From: Mytilus edulis
Taxonomy: Eukaryota; Mollusca; Bivalvia; Mytilida; Mytilidae
Assembly (NCBI RefSeq): GCF_963676685.1
Contig: NC_092347.1
Location: forward strand, 92,136,208 to 92,200,207
DNA: 64,000 nt
Direction of reading: 5' to 3'
Of the stretch, positions 35,180 through 47,017 are shown piece by piece. Both the position numbers and the translations under genes were made by a program. Positions within the stretch are counted from its first letter, which is position 1. Every line of letters starts with the position of its first letter. The notes below the pieces were generated by a model that was not told where the DNA came from, made no database searches, and worked only from the letters and a program-made list of their open reading frames with translations.

Positions 35180-35897
35180 GCTTTATAACACACACAATGT
35201 TATCTGGAAAGTGATGAATCCGGAGATGTTTTTTCATTATATTGATTATATTGATTGTCAGCTTTAACATAAAAATGATGCCCATAAAAAATCTAAAAAT
35301 TGATTAAATATCTGTAATTTAATTTATTTTATCCTTTTATTGTCATGATTGTATAATATCACAGTTTTTGTTAGTGGTTGGTAGTTTTTGGGGTGTTCGG
35401 TGGTGAAAAGACCCACCCATACTAATACCACATACATGTACAAAATCTATCAAGGATGAGATTTTGACGAATCATAAGTCCTTCATGACTTCAATGAACA
35501 TAACATTGAACAGAAAATCTAATCTATTGGAAGAAAAGTTACTACCAGCTATCTCACCATGAATTGGACTGGCCGTTACATTGATATAAGGATAAATGGA
35601 TGTAATATGAATACCAATGAGCTAAAGACAACTTTACACCAAAGTTCTAATAAAGTGGATGTATGACAATCCTATGCACCTGAAGTAGATAACAATTAAA
35701 AGAAGATATCTATATTTGCCTTTCAGAATCTGTAAACTGCAAGAAGTGTCTTTTGGGGTAAATAATTATTACATTTGGTGTTTTTAATGCTGAGAACAGA
35801 TGATATGTTAGTATGTAAAATGTACATTTTGTATTTCTCTTTTAATCTCTCATTATTAATTAACCTAAGACTTTATAGATTAGACTTTTTTTTGCAG

Positions 35898-38800
35898 GTC
35901 TTAAAAATGGAATTAAGCTGAACAATGTTTTTATTATTGGCATCTCAGGGTAAGTTGAACAAGATTTGATAAAAGTTTTATGATGTGTATGAAAAAAATT
36001 GACATACATGTATTAAATGGGGTAAAAAAATAAGGGAAGTAAGTCAAAAACACAAATTAAGATTGTATACTTTTTTCATAAAACGTGTTGGCTTACAAGC
36101 CTAAAAATATGTCTTCCTCAGAATTTATTTGAATTTATGTGGGTTGTTATGTCTATTTCAGGCAAATTTTACTGATAGAACAACATTTTCACTGGCCTGG
36201 ACTTTCAGGCTTGGGGTTCATTATGAGACTGTTACTAAAACAATATTCAAAATGGTTTAAGATTACAATATTATGTTTGTTATTGTTTGGTTTTATGACT
36301 GTAAGCGCGAGCATGATCAGTGTCCATTCTCTGTTAATATTTTATAGGCTAGCTGCATTCAGAAAATCAAGCAAATTGTGGAATAATAGAGTAACAATAT
36401 ACAAGATATATGCTTATTGTATGTACATGCAGATTTCATTAGATTTATGTAAATACTCAATAAATCTGTATAGCTTTTTAAATATTTTTATTATGAGTTT
36501 TCCTTGAATGTAAATTTCTTTTTCCTTTGAAATCTTCTATTCATGTAGATGTATGTTTCAGACCATCTAACAGTGGAAATTATATGTTTCAGACCATCTA
36601 ACAGTGGAAAGACTTCATTAACATCATGTTTAAAGAAATCACTGCCAGGTTCAGCTCATATATGTCAAGACGACTATTTCCATGTAAGAATCATAGTACT
36701 AACATGAGAATAAAACATATATTTATTGTACCCCTAATCCAAAGGAGAGTAGGTATACTGGTTTACATATCCAACCATCCTTCCTTTCTTTTGGCAGCTG
36801 CTGTCCATTCATCTCCTTTGAAATAGTTGTCATAGTTTTCCCAGAAACTACAAATTAGAGGTACAATGTTTTAAAATTTTGAAACAAGCTTCTTGTGTAC
36901 ATGCTATGTACCTTGTGATGTGTATCACATCCTTCACTAATTATCCACTGATATTTAGCAAGGGTATCATTTGATTGTAATAGCACTGTTCCTAGTTATA
37001 CATAAATATATGTTAGTATTTTCTGTAGATGGAGTATGAGGGACTTTCAAAGAAAGACATATTGACTGTGGGGTTGGTATTTCAACCTGGTGATATTTTC
37101 TTAGACATGACTTTCTAAATATAAGAAAACAATTCTTCAAAATATAATTTGCATTATGGTCTAGAGATGATGGCAATTATTAGCAAATACATGCAAATTG
37201 CAGGAAAAGCTACCAAACAAAGTATATACTGCCAGAAAGACTATTTAACAGAAAGATGATATGATATATACTGGAAAGGTGTTAAAATATTTAGAGGACC
37301 AAAATGACTAATAAAACAAACCTTTAAATCTGTACTGCCTTATGGTCAGTTTGTATGTTTTTCAGCCTCCAGGTGATGACCGTTTAACTTGGATACCAGA
37401 AGTCCAGCACCATAATTGGGAAGGTAAGTAATTTAATATGTATTCATAATTGATACCACAGTTAAAAGCTTGCACTTGTGAATAAGAGGAGACTGGAAGT
37501 ATGTAACAATGAAAGAGCTGCCAAATAACACAAAATATCCATCTAAAGTTTCCTATGATCACAGTGTACTAACTAACCAGAGATGATAGAGTATAGATAA
37601 ATACTTCTTTATCTTGTAAGAGATTTAAACACAATGAAAGCAAAGAAAAACTTTAAATGGCATCCTTGTAAATAATGTTAGTAACTTACAAAATCGCATT
37701 TTATTTTTTCTATAGTTCATTCAACCTCAGTATACCCGGTAATTCTACCTCAAAATATTCATTTTTGTAAGTCTTGTAAAAAATTCTGAAAAACTATTGC
37801 TTTTGAGAATAGTCATCTCAGAATGACCGACTGTGCAAGGGCTGTAAAGCCAGTCAAGGGTTGTTAAACACTTCCATCATCAGAATCTTTTACATAAAAT
37901 AAATCCCTAATAATTACTTTGATCATCAGGTAATAGTAATCACTGACATACATGTAACTAATTGTAAGATAAATTGAATGCATGTTTCTTTGATTGTAGT
38001 GTTTTCTTCATTAGACATGGATTCTATGGTCAGAGATGTAAAAAAAATAAAAGAAATCTTTATGGAAGAAGTTCAAGATAAACCTTCTATTTTACTGGTA
38101 GAAGGTTTCACTATATTTAATTATGGGTAAATATATAATATATTTGATGAAGTTAAGATTGATAAACTGACAACATTGATGGTAAAGCACAGTTTTTTCC
38201 CAAATAATTGTAATTTTAGATCATCTAATTAAAATTATATCCTTTAATTGCTCCCGTTCTGATATGTCACGCATCAAGGCCTTGAGTGACATATCAGAAC
38301 GGTAGCAAATTAGCAATTAAAGATTTAATTTTAATTAGATTGAATTTTAGATTGTCTTACATTTGTATGAATGACATAACATTTTTCATTGATAAATTGA
38401 CACAGATAAATGATGACATTGCTGCATTGTTACATTTCATTTCCTAATATTATTGAGTATCATGTCCGGACTGATTTTAAAAAAATGTTAGTAAATCAAA
38501 GGGATTATATATGGACTATCATATTGTGTTATGAATTTGGTCTACCACAAATGTAATAAGGTTAATTATTTTTATATTTCTTTTATTTTAGTCCATTAAA
38601 TGAATTGTTTGATAAAAGATATTTTCTTGTTACATCAAAAGAAACATGTCAACAAAGAAGATTGTAAGTAGTATTTTTGTATTTAAAGCAGGATTGTAAT
38701 GTAAAAGTAAAATGATAGCTTTGTACACAATATTGTACTGTTTTCAATGCATAAAAGGAGATTTTACATTGCTGGCAGATATAGTACTAGCTTGAATAAA

Positions 38801-41800
38801 AATATGTTTTTTATGCCCCCGTCGTATTGGAGGGGGCATAAGTTTTGCCTGTGTCCGTCTGTATGTCTCAAAATTGGTTTCCATTTCTAACTTAAATGTG
38901 CTTCAACCAAATGTTATGAAACCTATACACATTGCTTTTTTCCTCAAAACACAGATCAAGTTTAAATTTGAATAGCTTCACTTGTTACCAATCTAGAGTT
39001 ATGTCCCTTTACAAATGGAAAAATTGCTGGTTCTTTAACTTCGTTTGCCTCAATGAATTATTATGAAACTTATACACAATGAATGCTTATAACCAGTCAG
39101 GAGCCTGAAATTTAGTACTTGCTGTTGGTGGCTGTATATATCATATTTGATCATTGTTGATAGTTTTGTTCTTAAATCAGACACTTAGTTTTCTCATTTG
39201 AATTGTTTTTCATTTGTCATTTGGGCCTTTTATAACCGACTATGCAGTTTAGGTTTTGCTTATTGTTTGAAAGTCATATAGTTGTTAACTTGTATGTCAT
39301 ATGGTCTCTTAAGCTTGTGGAGAGTTGTCTCCCATATTACATTTTATTTCTTATTATCCTGATCACATTTTAAAATTCAAGTGTTCAAGTTAATGCAAAT
39401 TTTTAAATGATCTATGTTTGTCTGTCATATGGCTTGACTTATTTACTGTGATGAGTTTATTTTTTTCTATTGGTCAAGGTTTAATTTTAGGATTTGATTT
39501 GTTCATCAGAGCTATGGATGTTAGGTCAATAATATTGGACAAATTATGTCATATTTTGACTGATATTACAGAGCCTTTTGGAACCTAAATTTTGATATAT
39601 TACTTTGTTCTCATCAGAGGGCCATTTAAAGAAAGAAATAAACTTTCCATTTAGGAGATATCTGTATTATATTTTAAGCTCCGACGGCATCAATTGGGGA
39701 TTTGATGGTCGCAAATTTAGTTTACTGGCGACGCGTTAGCGGAGACAGTAAACGGGTATTTGCGACCATCAAATCCCAAATTGATGCCGTCGGAGCTTAA
39801 AATACAATATTGTTATCTCCATTCTAATGAAACTGACAGAAAACAACGTTAAAACATGTATTTAAAATCTGTCATATGCCGTCTGCGCTTACACGTATGT
39901 CCTTTAGCATCAATTGTCAATTGATGCCATGTAAGAAAGTGACGTTATCCAATCAAAATGAACGTTACAAACGTTGTTGCATTAGAATAAAAATTAGTTA
40001 TTGCCACACTTCATGGGATCAAAACTTAAAGCTCTTCTATACTACCTGTTAGTTTTCCTTTCCTGTGGACCTACACCATTTACTTTTATGTTTTTGTCTT
40101 TGTGTAAATTTAATCATGTCAAATTAAGCATCAATTGAGCATAATCACTTTTTAGTTCTTTATTGCAGAACAAGAGATTATGATCCTCCCGATGTTCCAG
40201 GATATTTTGACAAAGTTGTTTGGCCTCATTATAAACAGACTTACAGTGAAATAACTGAAAGAGTTGATATAAGTGAGTTTAATACAAATATTTACAAAGT
40301 AAATAGGAATCAGCCTGTCTGTCCATCTGTTCAGAATAATTTTTTTTTTATTCACTATAACCTATTTAGAATACTTGATCATAATGTGAAGGATTTGTTT
40401 AGTTAATCTTGAATTCTAAATTATGCTCCTTTTACCATAGAAATATTTTTACCTTTTTTAGCTCACCTGGGCCCAAAGGGCCCCATGTGAGCTTATGCAA
40501 TCACTTGGCATCTGTCGTCCATCATTGTCATCTTTTTGTCATTGTTTTAAACTATTTAAAAAATGTTCTCCTCTGAAACTACTGGGGCAAATACCTTCAA
40601 ACTTTAACTAAATGTTCCTTAGGCGTATCTTGTTTATAAATTGTATCCGAAGTTTTGATCCCTCAACAAACATGGCTGCCATGGCTAAAAATAGAACATA
40701 GTGGTCAAATACAGTTTTTGGCTTATATCTTAAAAGCTAAAGCTTTTAGAGCAAATCTTCTCCTCTAAAACTACTGGGCCAAATACCTTCAAACTTTAAA
40801 TCAATGTTCCTTAGGGTATCTAGTTTGTAAATTGTATCCGAAGTTTTGATCCATAGACAAACATGGCTGCCAAGGTTAAAAGTATAACATAGGGGTCAAA
40901 TGCAGTTTTTGGCTTATATCTCTGAAACTAAAGCATTTAGAGCAAATCTGACATGGGGTTAAATTGTTTCAATGGTTATGATGTATCAGCCTTGAAATTT
41001 TCAGACGAATCAAACAAAAAATTGTTGGGTTACTGCCACAAAATTGGTAGTTTTAAGGAAATTTTGCAGTTTTTATGTCCCATTTATGGGCATTATGTTT
41101 TCTGGTCTGTGCATCCGTCTGTTCGTTCGTCCGTCCCTCCGTCTGTTCTTCCATCCGTCTGTCCCGCTTCAGGTTAAAGTTTTTGGTCGAGGTAGTTTTT
41201 GATGAAGTTGAAGTCCAATCAACTTGAAACATTGTACACATGTTCCCTATGATATGATCTTTCAAATTTTAATGCCAAATTAGATATTCCCCCCCATTTT
41301 TACGGTCCACTGAACATAGAAAATGATAGTGTGTATGGGGCATCTGTATACTGGGGACACATTCTTGTTTGTTATTATCTTGAATATTATTATAGATAGA
41401 TATAAACTGTAAACAGCAATTATGTTCCGCAAAGTAAGATCTACAAAAAAGTTAATATGTCCAAAATTGTCAATTGACCCCTTAAGGAGTTATTGACCTT
41501 TAAAGAAATTTTACACAAGTTATTTGTTTTTTAACTTTAAAAATCTTTTCAAATGAATCTAGTATAAATTTTGTATTTAATTCCTTGTACGTCAAGAAAC
41601 ATAGACACTATGGCTAAAATGGAACATATGGTTAAAATGCATTTATTTGTTTTTGAAGAAAATATGACAGCTACAATGAACATTTAAATGGCATTTTTAA
41701 GCCACTCATTAATATATATTGAAAAGCAAAAATAATCATTGATGAAAGATTTAACCCAATATTAAGAGGTGAGTGATTCAGGCTCTTGAGGTCTGTTTTT

Positions 41801-42156
41801 GCATCCAAAGTGTCAAAAGGTGAGGTAAGGCAGATTTAAAATGCTAGAGCACATTATAGTACTCTCCCCTTAAATATAATAAATCTATTTATTCTGTACT
41901 GTCCTATATGTGCTTGTAACTTTGATTTCAAAATATAGGCTAATTTTCATATATTTGATTAAGATCAAAAGGTAAATTTTTGAAACCCAAATCTGAAACA
42001 TTGCACTAAAAATGTAAATTAAAGCACTATATCATTATTACTAAAAATATTGTCATACATGTATCTATTTCAGATTTTATTAAAGAAGGCATGAGCAAAG
42101 AAGAAATATATACCCAAGTGAAAAATGATATTGACATTTATCTGAAATCGTTATGA
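35898..42156 (+). CDS. Nicotinamide riboside kinase (NMRK), seven exons
   Basis: Exons are 35898-35949, 36593-36683, 37366-37423, 38000-38126, 38592-38663, 40169-40272 and 42074-42156 (TGA). All have GT/AG borders and consistent phases. The product starts NVFIIGISG, continues with the Walker A loop GPSNSGKTS, then QDDYF (the acidic catalytic region), HNWE, a conserved S-LDMD-M stretch, ILLVEGF (Walker B-like), KRYFLVTSKETCQQRR (lid arginines), DYDPPDVPGYFDKVVWPHY and a C-terminal helix. These match NRK1/NRK2 in order and spacing. The enzyme phosphorylates nicotinamide riboside to NMN in NAD salvage, in the cytosol. The core is about 195 residues, the usual NRK1 size. This core lacks its own ATG, so the start lies in an upstream exon. 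I cannot decide between NMRK1 and NMRK2. Confidence 0.92.
36552..36613 (+). repeat. 31-bp tandem duplication of an NMRK 3' splice site
   Basis: TATGTTTCAGACCATCTAAC plus AGTGGAAA occurs at 36552-36579 and again 31 nt later. Both copies hold a TTTCAG acceptor. Only the second (exon start 36593) keeps the frame into the Walker A loop. Use of the first would add 31 nt and shift the frame. Confidence 0.9.
38223..38340. repeat. Hairpin-forming palindrome in NMRK intron
   Basis: The outer arms start ATCTAATTAAAATTA and end TAATTTTAATTAGAT. The inner arms share CCGTTCTGATATGTCAC. The centre is CAAGGCCTTG, itself a palindrome. One arm has a small insertion. The element is about 118 bp in all. Confidence 0.85.
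38810..39090 (+). repeat. Dispersed repeat family D, copy 2 ('TATGCCCCCGTCGTATTGG' type)
   Basis: Starts TTATGCCCCCGTCGTATTGG and GAGGGGGCATAAG, then a TGTGTCCGTCTG run. Later blocks (AACCAAATGTTATGAAACC, CCCTTTACAAATGGAAAAAT) recur at 43805-44000. Confidence 0.65.
39096..39345 (-). repeat. Dispersed repeat family B, inverted diverged copy
   Basis: GTCAGGAGCCTG is at the left end. At the right end TTGTGGAGAGTTGTCTCCC is the reverse complement of the GACAACTGTCCACAAGAGAC block. Located in an NMRK intron. Confidence 0.6.
39665..39809. repeat. Long hairpin-forming palindrome in NMRK intron
   Basis: Arms of about 62 nt (39665-39726 and 39748-39809) share TTTTAAGCTCCGACGGCATC and GGGATTTGATGGTCGCAAAT with only a few mismatches. 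The loop is GC-rich (GCGACGCGTTAGCGGAGAC). It is not obviously related in sequence to the other two hairpins but has the same build. Confidence 0.85.
40458..41794 (-). repeat. Family A element, degraded inverted copy 4
   Basis: Starts TTAGCTCACCTGGGC and ends near AGGTGAGTGATTCAGGCTC. Internal CATGGCTGCCATGGC, CAATTGACCCCTTAAGGAG and GTTATTATCTTGAATATTAT blocks identify it. A family D element is inserted at 41073-41372. Confidence 0.65.
41073..41372 (+). mobile_element. Family D copy inserted into family A copy 4
   Basis: Family A sequence breaks after TTTTGCAGTTTTT and resumes at GTTATTATCTTGAATATTAT. In between lies a complete short family D unit: a GGGCATTATGTTTTCTGGTC start, a CCGTCCGTC-type run, and a GGGGCATCTGTATACTGGGG end. 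The nesting shows family D moved after family A was in place. Confidence 0.7.
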
Positions 42157-43789
42157 TGCTGCAATAATTAAACTATAGTACTGTAGTTGTCCACAAAGTC
42201 AATCATGATTCTAAAACTCATCTGCTAATTGGAAAGATGTTGTACATCAAGGAGAAGCAATGTGATAGTTTATGTTTTTTTATATACATTTACAACTTGC
42301 GTTGATTTATGTTTATTCAATTATTCATGCACTTTTCCATGACTGTATTAAACATTATTATCACATGATGTTATTCATCTCATCTCCTTCACAAACTTTT
42401 CAAGAATATTCTGTTTTATTGCCTCCAAACTTATGAGCCGTTTGATCTTAAAATAGCTGTAATTATTTACCAACATTGAAGCGTATTGCTGACATAAGTA
42501 GTGACCACATCAGTAGAGTTGTTTCCCTTTATTCTAATTTGTATTTGCCAAGATGCATTTTTATTTTTTTCTGATTTGTGGGTCGGTCTGATCTTTCTGA
42601 TACGTTTCAACTCTGACAGGTACATGGTTGAATGTAAAAGTAAGATGTAGTGTGACAAAAATTAGACAACTCTCCACAAGAGACCAAATAGATATAGGTT
42701 AACACTCTGGGTCACTGCATGAACAACCTTCAAAAATGAGCAAAACCCATACTTGTAGTAAGCCATGAAAGACCTAGAAATAATAGATCTTCAACGTTTC
42801 AAATGAGAAAATTAATAACCTGATTTATGAACAAAATTATAAACAAAAACATGATATAGATCTACAGCGAAAAACTGAAACCACTGAATTGCAGGCTCGC
42901 TTCACTTGGGACAGGAACATACAGAATGAGACAGGTTAAAAATGTTTTCTGAATCCCCGCCACAAATATGAATTTTCATAGATTAAAAAATGTCGACTTG
43001 TATGTATATACTTTTCTATTAGGTCCAATTTACAGAAACCCTTATACTATATAGTGTATAATACAATTGATATTTCATCATTTTATCCACTTGTGAGCTT
43101 TAATGATATTTTTCTTTGGCAACTTTGTTCAATATGGCCAAATATATCAGAGAATCAAAGTGAAATCTCTGCATCTTAAGCCCTCAAGGCAAGATTCAGT
43201 CATAATCAGTTAAGCAGGCAAGACATTTTAGCATGTGTACCCTGGTTAATAGAAGACAACTAGATGACTAGTAAAGGTATTTACTACTTCTGTTCATTAT
43301 TGAAGAATCATCAAAAGCTTTTTAAATGAAGAACAGCAATAAACCTTCTTTCAAGGATATACACCTTATATTTTTTCTTTGATAATTTTATAGTAATAGG
43401 GATTGGTAAACTAATTTTTTCGTTACAAAATAAGTTGCAAAGTACACTTTTTCAGCTGGCTTGGCTCTAAAAGCCTAGTTAAAATTTACTAATGGATTTG
43501 TAATAGTCTTTTAATACTATAATTTTATCCATGGGTCTTTTCTATGCATCATTACAATGTCAATGTAAATTATCTTAACTTGGCCATATGTATCAACAAT
43601 GCTGCAAGAAACTTATTAAATATAACTCACTTTATTACAGACAATTTTGGATGTGGATCCAGGGGTGACCCACCAACAAGGCAACATTATGGACGGGACT
43701 TGGAAAAGTTCTATGTATTAAAACTTGTACATGTATTTAGCACCAATAGACCAGGAGACACCTGTACATACCCAAATTGGTTTCCCTTT
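42157..43789. other. Region downstream of NMRK
   Basis: It probably starts with the NMRK 3' untranslated region; ATTAAA at about 42345 is a possible polyadenylation signal. A diverged family B copy, including ACTTGGGACAGG near its right end, occupies 42645-42965. I see no gene in the rest. Confidence 0.45.
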
Positions 43790-44620
43790 CTATTTCTTTA
43801 GTTTTCCTCAACCAAATTTTATGAAACTTAAACACAATGCTTATTAATACAAAACACAGATCATATATGAATTTTGGTGGTTTCACTTTTACAAATCTAG
43901 AGTTATGCCCCTTTACAAATGGAAAAATTACGGAATTGTTTGTTTCCTTTAACTTTAGTTTGCCTAAACTAAACTTTATGAATCTTATACACAATGTTTA
44001 TTTCCACAATACACATCAATATAAAAAAGATGTGGTATGATTGCCAACGAGACAACCCTCTCCACAAGCGACCAAATGACACAGAAATTAAGTTTGAATT
44101 AAGAAAGTATCAATTTTACTGTTCTTCAGTTATGTCCCTTTATAATGTTGTATGGAAGCGAGGGCAGCATCTGAGTCAAATGGACACATTCCCCATTTAT
44201 TTTCTTCTTTTGTCATATGTATATAGTGTTCTCCTCCAGGACCTGATCATGTGTATAATAACACCATGATACAATGGTATTATATTTGTTATATCATGTT
44301 GCTGTCTAAATAGGTCTTATAACATGGAGTGGTGAATGCCTCAAAGAGAACAGAAAACAACCCAAGGCCACCAATGGGTCTTTTCTTATTTATGATAAAA
44401 TCCCACAACCAGAGGCAGGCATCAGCTAGCCCCATTACATAATGTATCTTAGTTCAGTGAAATAGACAACACATTAAACTCCCGAAGATACAAATGAACT
44501 AACAATTGTATAAGCACACAAGACTAGCATAGCAAGAGCTTCTTGGCCTTGGACAGGTTAAAAAATGTGGCATGGTTAAACATATTTTAGGAAATCCCAA
44601 CCCTTCCCTATACATGTAGT
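43790..44620 (+). repeat. Cluster of family D, B and E fragments
   Basis: 43790-44010 is a family D tail (TTTTATGAAACTTAAACACA, CCCCTTTACAAATGGAAAAA). 44022-44092 is the start of family B (AAAAGATGTGGTATGATTGC), truncated. 44325-44610 is a diverged family E copy (GGAGTGGTGAATGCCTCAAA to GGCATGGTTAAACATATT). Confidence 0.6.
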
Positions 44621-44797
44621 CTTATAACTGAATTCATTGTAAATGAATTATTTAAGATATATAGGTTGTTTTCCACATTAGTGCTATTTTAAAATACTGT
44701 AGAGAATATTGTTGAAATTGAAAAAAGAAAAAATCTCCAAATTACAAACACCATGACTAATAGCAACACAAGTAATAAGTATATTACTATTATTCAT

Positions 44798-44960
44798 ACC
44801 CATAGCCAGGGGGGTTCAGGGGGTTCGGACGAACCCCCCCCCCCCCCCCCCCCCCCCCCCTTGAAATTTGATAAGCACTGTTAAAGTCAACGTTTTGTTC
44901 AAATTGTGACTGTTCACGAGTCCAACGAACCCCCCCTTGGAAATTCCTGGCTACGGGCCT
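44798..44960. mobile_element. Small inverted-repeat element with a long C homopolymer
   Basis: The left end CATAGCCAGGGGGGTTC and right end GAACCCCCCCTTGG...CCTGGCTACGGG are diverged inverted repeats ('CGTAGCCAGG' type). Inside is a run of about 29 C residues at 44834-44861. The length of that run is prone to sequencing error. Confidence 0.55.
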
Positions 44961-45518
44961 GTTATTTGTTGGTGTAACAAACATTGTGTATTATTTATTA
45001 TAAAAGTATTAATTACCATTACTGAATATTAATCAGTAAAATGTGATACTTTTGCAATACAGCACTTTATTTCCAATTTTCACACCTATGGAGAAAATAA
45101 ATATTATTCTGTACTTATTGGATAGAAAAGCAGATCAGCAAATATTGATAAAAGCTGATGTAACATTTTTATTAGATTCTGTGATTACTTTAAATTTTAA
45201 TGTGTACATTTTTGAAGTATTTATTTAATCAATCATAAATTGATCAAATCAAATAAAAATGTTCCACTTATATAATGTCATTTGCATTGAATCTTTTTTC
45301 TGTCCTTTCAGTTGATGAATTTCAATTTATATGGGAAGAACATGATCGTTGAATCCTAAATCTCTCTGTTATCAATTATATCCTTTCCAAGCATATGAGG
45401 AAACAATTCCCATATCTTTATATATCGATGAATGAACACGTCGGTCACTGTCAACTATTTTCTCTTTGTTTACTTTCGTCATTCTTCCTAACTGAAAAAG
45501 ACAAGAATGGATTACAAT

Positions 45519-46997
45519 TGTATTATATGTCTCTGGTAAAAGTAAACCAATTATAGGTCAAAGTACGGTCTTCCACACAGAGCCTTGTTCTAAAATTACA
45601 CTCACATGAAAAATGTGGACTCAGTTATTTATTAAAGAAGAGGATGTTGCAATAAATAATATGGTTACCTGATGTTCATTCAAATATGAACCGCATTTAT
45701 AACTACTTAGGAATTTTTGTAAGAACCCAAAAGTTGACTAGGACAAAGAAATATGTACGGCTACCATAATTCTCATGTCCTTTAGTAAATCCAATTTTGA
45801 GTTTTGCAAGATGAATAAATTCGCAGCCACGTCCAGTCCTTATTGGCTATTATAAATTGGTCCATACAGTATACATGATATCTCTAGTCTAGTAGGGAGA
45901 GTGCAATGCTCTCTGCTTTTTTTAAAACCCGTAGAAACAACCATGGGAATGGTCCGTAGCCTTTTCAGAAGAAAAATTTTCTGCCATAATTCAACGTATT
46001 CTCTTTTCTGTTGGTTATTAAATTTACTTCCCCCCAGCTAAATTTCTCAGAGACGTGCTATAAAATATGCCTCTGCTTTGTAGATATTTACTCATGGAAT
46101 TATTGCTCTCGTCCTGAATATGCTTGAAATATTTGCTACTGTGTTCAGGCAAAAAACAATTTTATAAATCAACCAATGTTCAGGGGAGGCTTATATCTGA
46201 ATCAAATATTTGTTCCGTGTATAGAAGTCTTGAAAACAAACACTATTATCAATTAAATAATTATATAAATTAAGTATTTTAAACACCTTCAACAGACATA
46301 ATCATAAGCTGTAAAATTCATATTTCCCGATTGGACCTAAATTCTCATATTTTAAACACACTTAGACGTAAGGTGTTCAAGTTACAAATATTACAGAAAA
46401 AAAAACAATTAACAATGCATAAACTAGTGCTAATGTATTTCGTGCATATGAATATTAATTATACACATTTTAAAAAGCATACAAGATACATATGCTATAT
46501 AGGTTAAAAGATCTTAAAACTATACGAACCATAGTTGAAGTAGAGAAAGTTTCATAGTGTTCACGGTAAAAACAAAACCAGTTGCTTGAAACTATGAGGC
46601 CCGCATTTAGTAAACAATATGGTATTTATGGAGATTTTGAAACATTTCAGGACCTCCATAATTCGATTCAGTAAGGATATCCTGAAATTGATTTTAGATA
46701 TTAATATCTGAAGTTGATTTAAAGATATCATAATATCAAACGGTGGAGGTCCTGAAATATGGCAGGTGGTCCTCAAAGAATTATGGATATTCTGAATCGT
46801 AGGATGGAGGTCCTGAAATGTTTTAGGATATATCCTGAAATAAAATATTTGGATATCCTTAAATACAATATTTGGATACCCTTAAATACAATATCTTTTA
46901 TACAAAATCTGCACCTCGTATGGAAATATTTTCTTTAGCAATCTAAATGAACCAAAAAGATTTTAAAAAGTGCTTTATACCAGAGACATATAATACA
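45519..46997. mobile_element. Candidate element bounded by 20-bp inverted repeats
   Basis: TGTATTATATGTCTCTGGTA (45519-45538) is the exact reverse complement of TACCAGAGACATATAATACA (46978-46997). The 1.48 kb between them is AT-rich, with a separate inverted repeat at 46638-46823 and no transposase. A TA at each edge could be a target duplication. The pair could also be two independent insertions of one small palindromic element. Confidence 0.4.
46638..46870. repeat. Inverted repeat built on 'GGAGGTCCTGAAAT'
   Basis: AACATTTCAGGACCTCCAT (46638-46656) pairs exactly with ATGGAGGTCCTGAAATGTT (46804-46822). Inside and just beyond are further GGAGGTCCTGAAAT, AGGATATCCTGAAAT and TTGGATA(T/C)CCTTAAATACA repeats. 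Confidence 0.7.
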
Positions 46998-47017
46998 TAA
47001 TGTATTATATGTCTCTG
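46981..47017. repeat. Perfect 37-bp palindrome overlapping a stop codon
   Basis: Arms CAGAGACATATAATACAT (46981-46998) and ATGTATTATATGTCTCTG (47000-47017) pair without mismatch around one central base. The right arm covers the last codons and TAA of the minus-strand gene ending at 47005. Confidence 0.9.

Noticed and set aside
35898-35949. NMRK starting at the ATG in AAAAATGGAATTAAGC
   Set aside because: That ATG is out of frame with the kinase and meets TGA after four codons.
44790-44984. 64-codon frame with a glycine run
   Set aside because: The glycines are the translated C homopolymer of a small inverted-repeat element.
45311-45353. Possible alternative last exon of NMRK (TTTCAG followed by a frame ending TGA, EFQFIWEEHDR-like)
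   Set aside because: It is phase-compatible with the donor at 40273, but so is about one in three random acceptors. The exon at 42074-42156 gives the family-typical C terminus.
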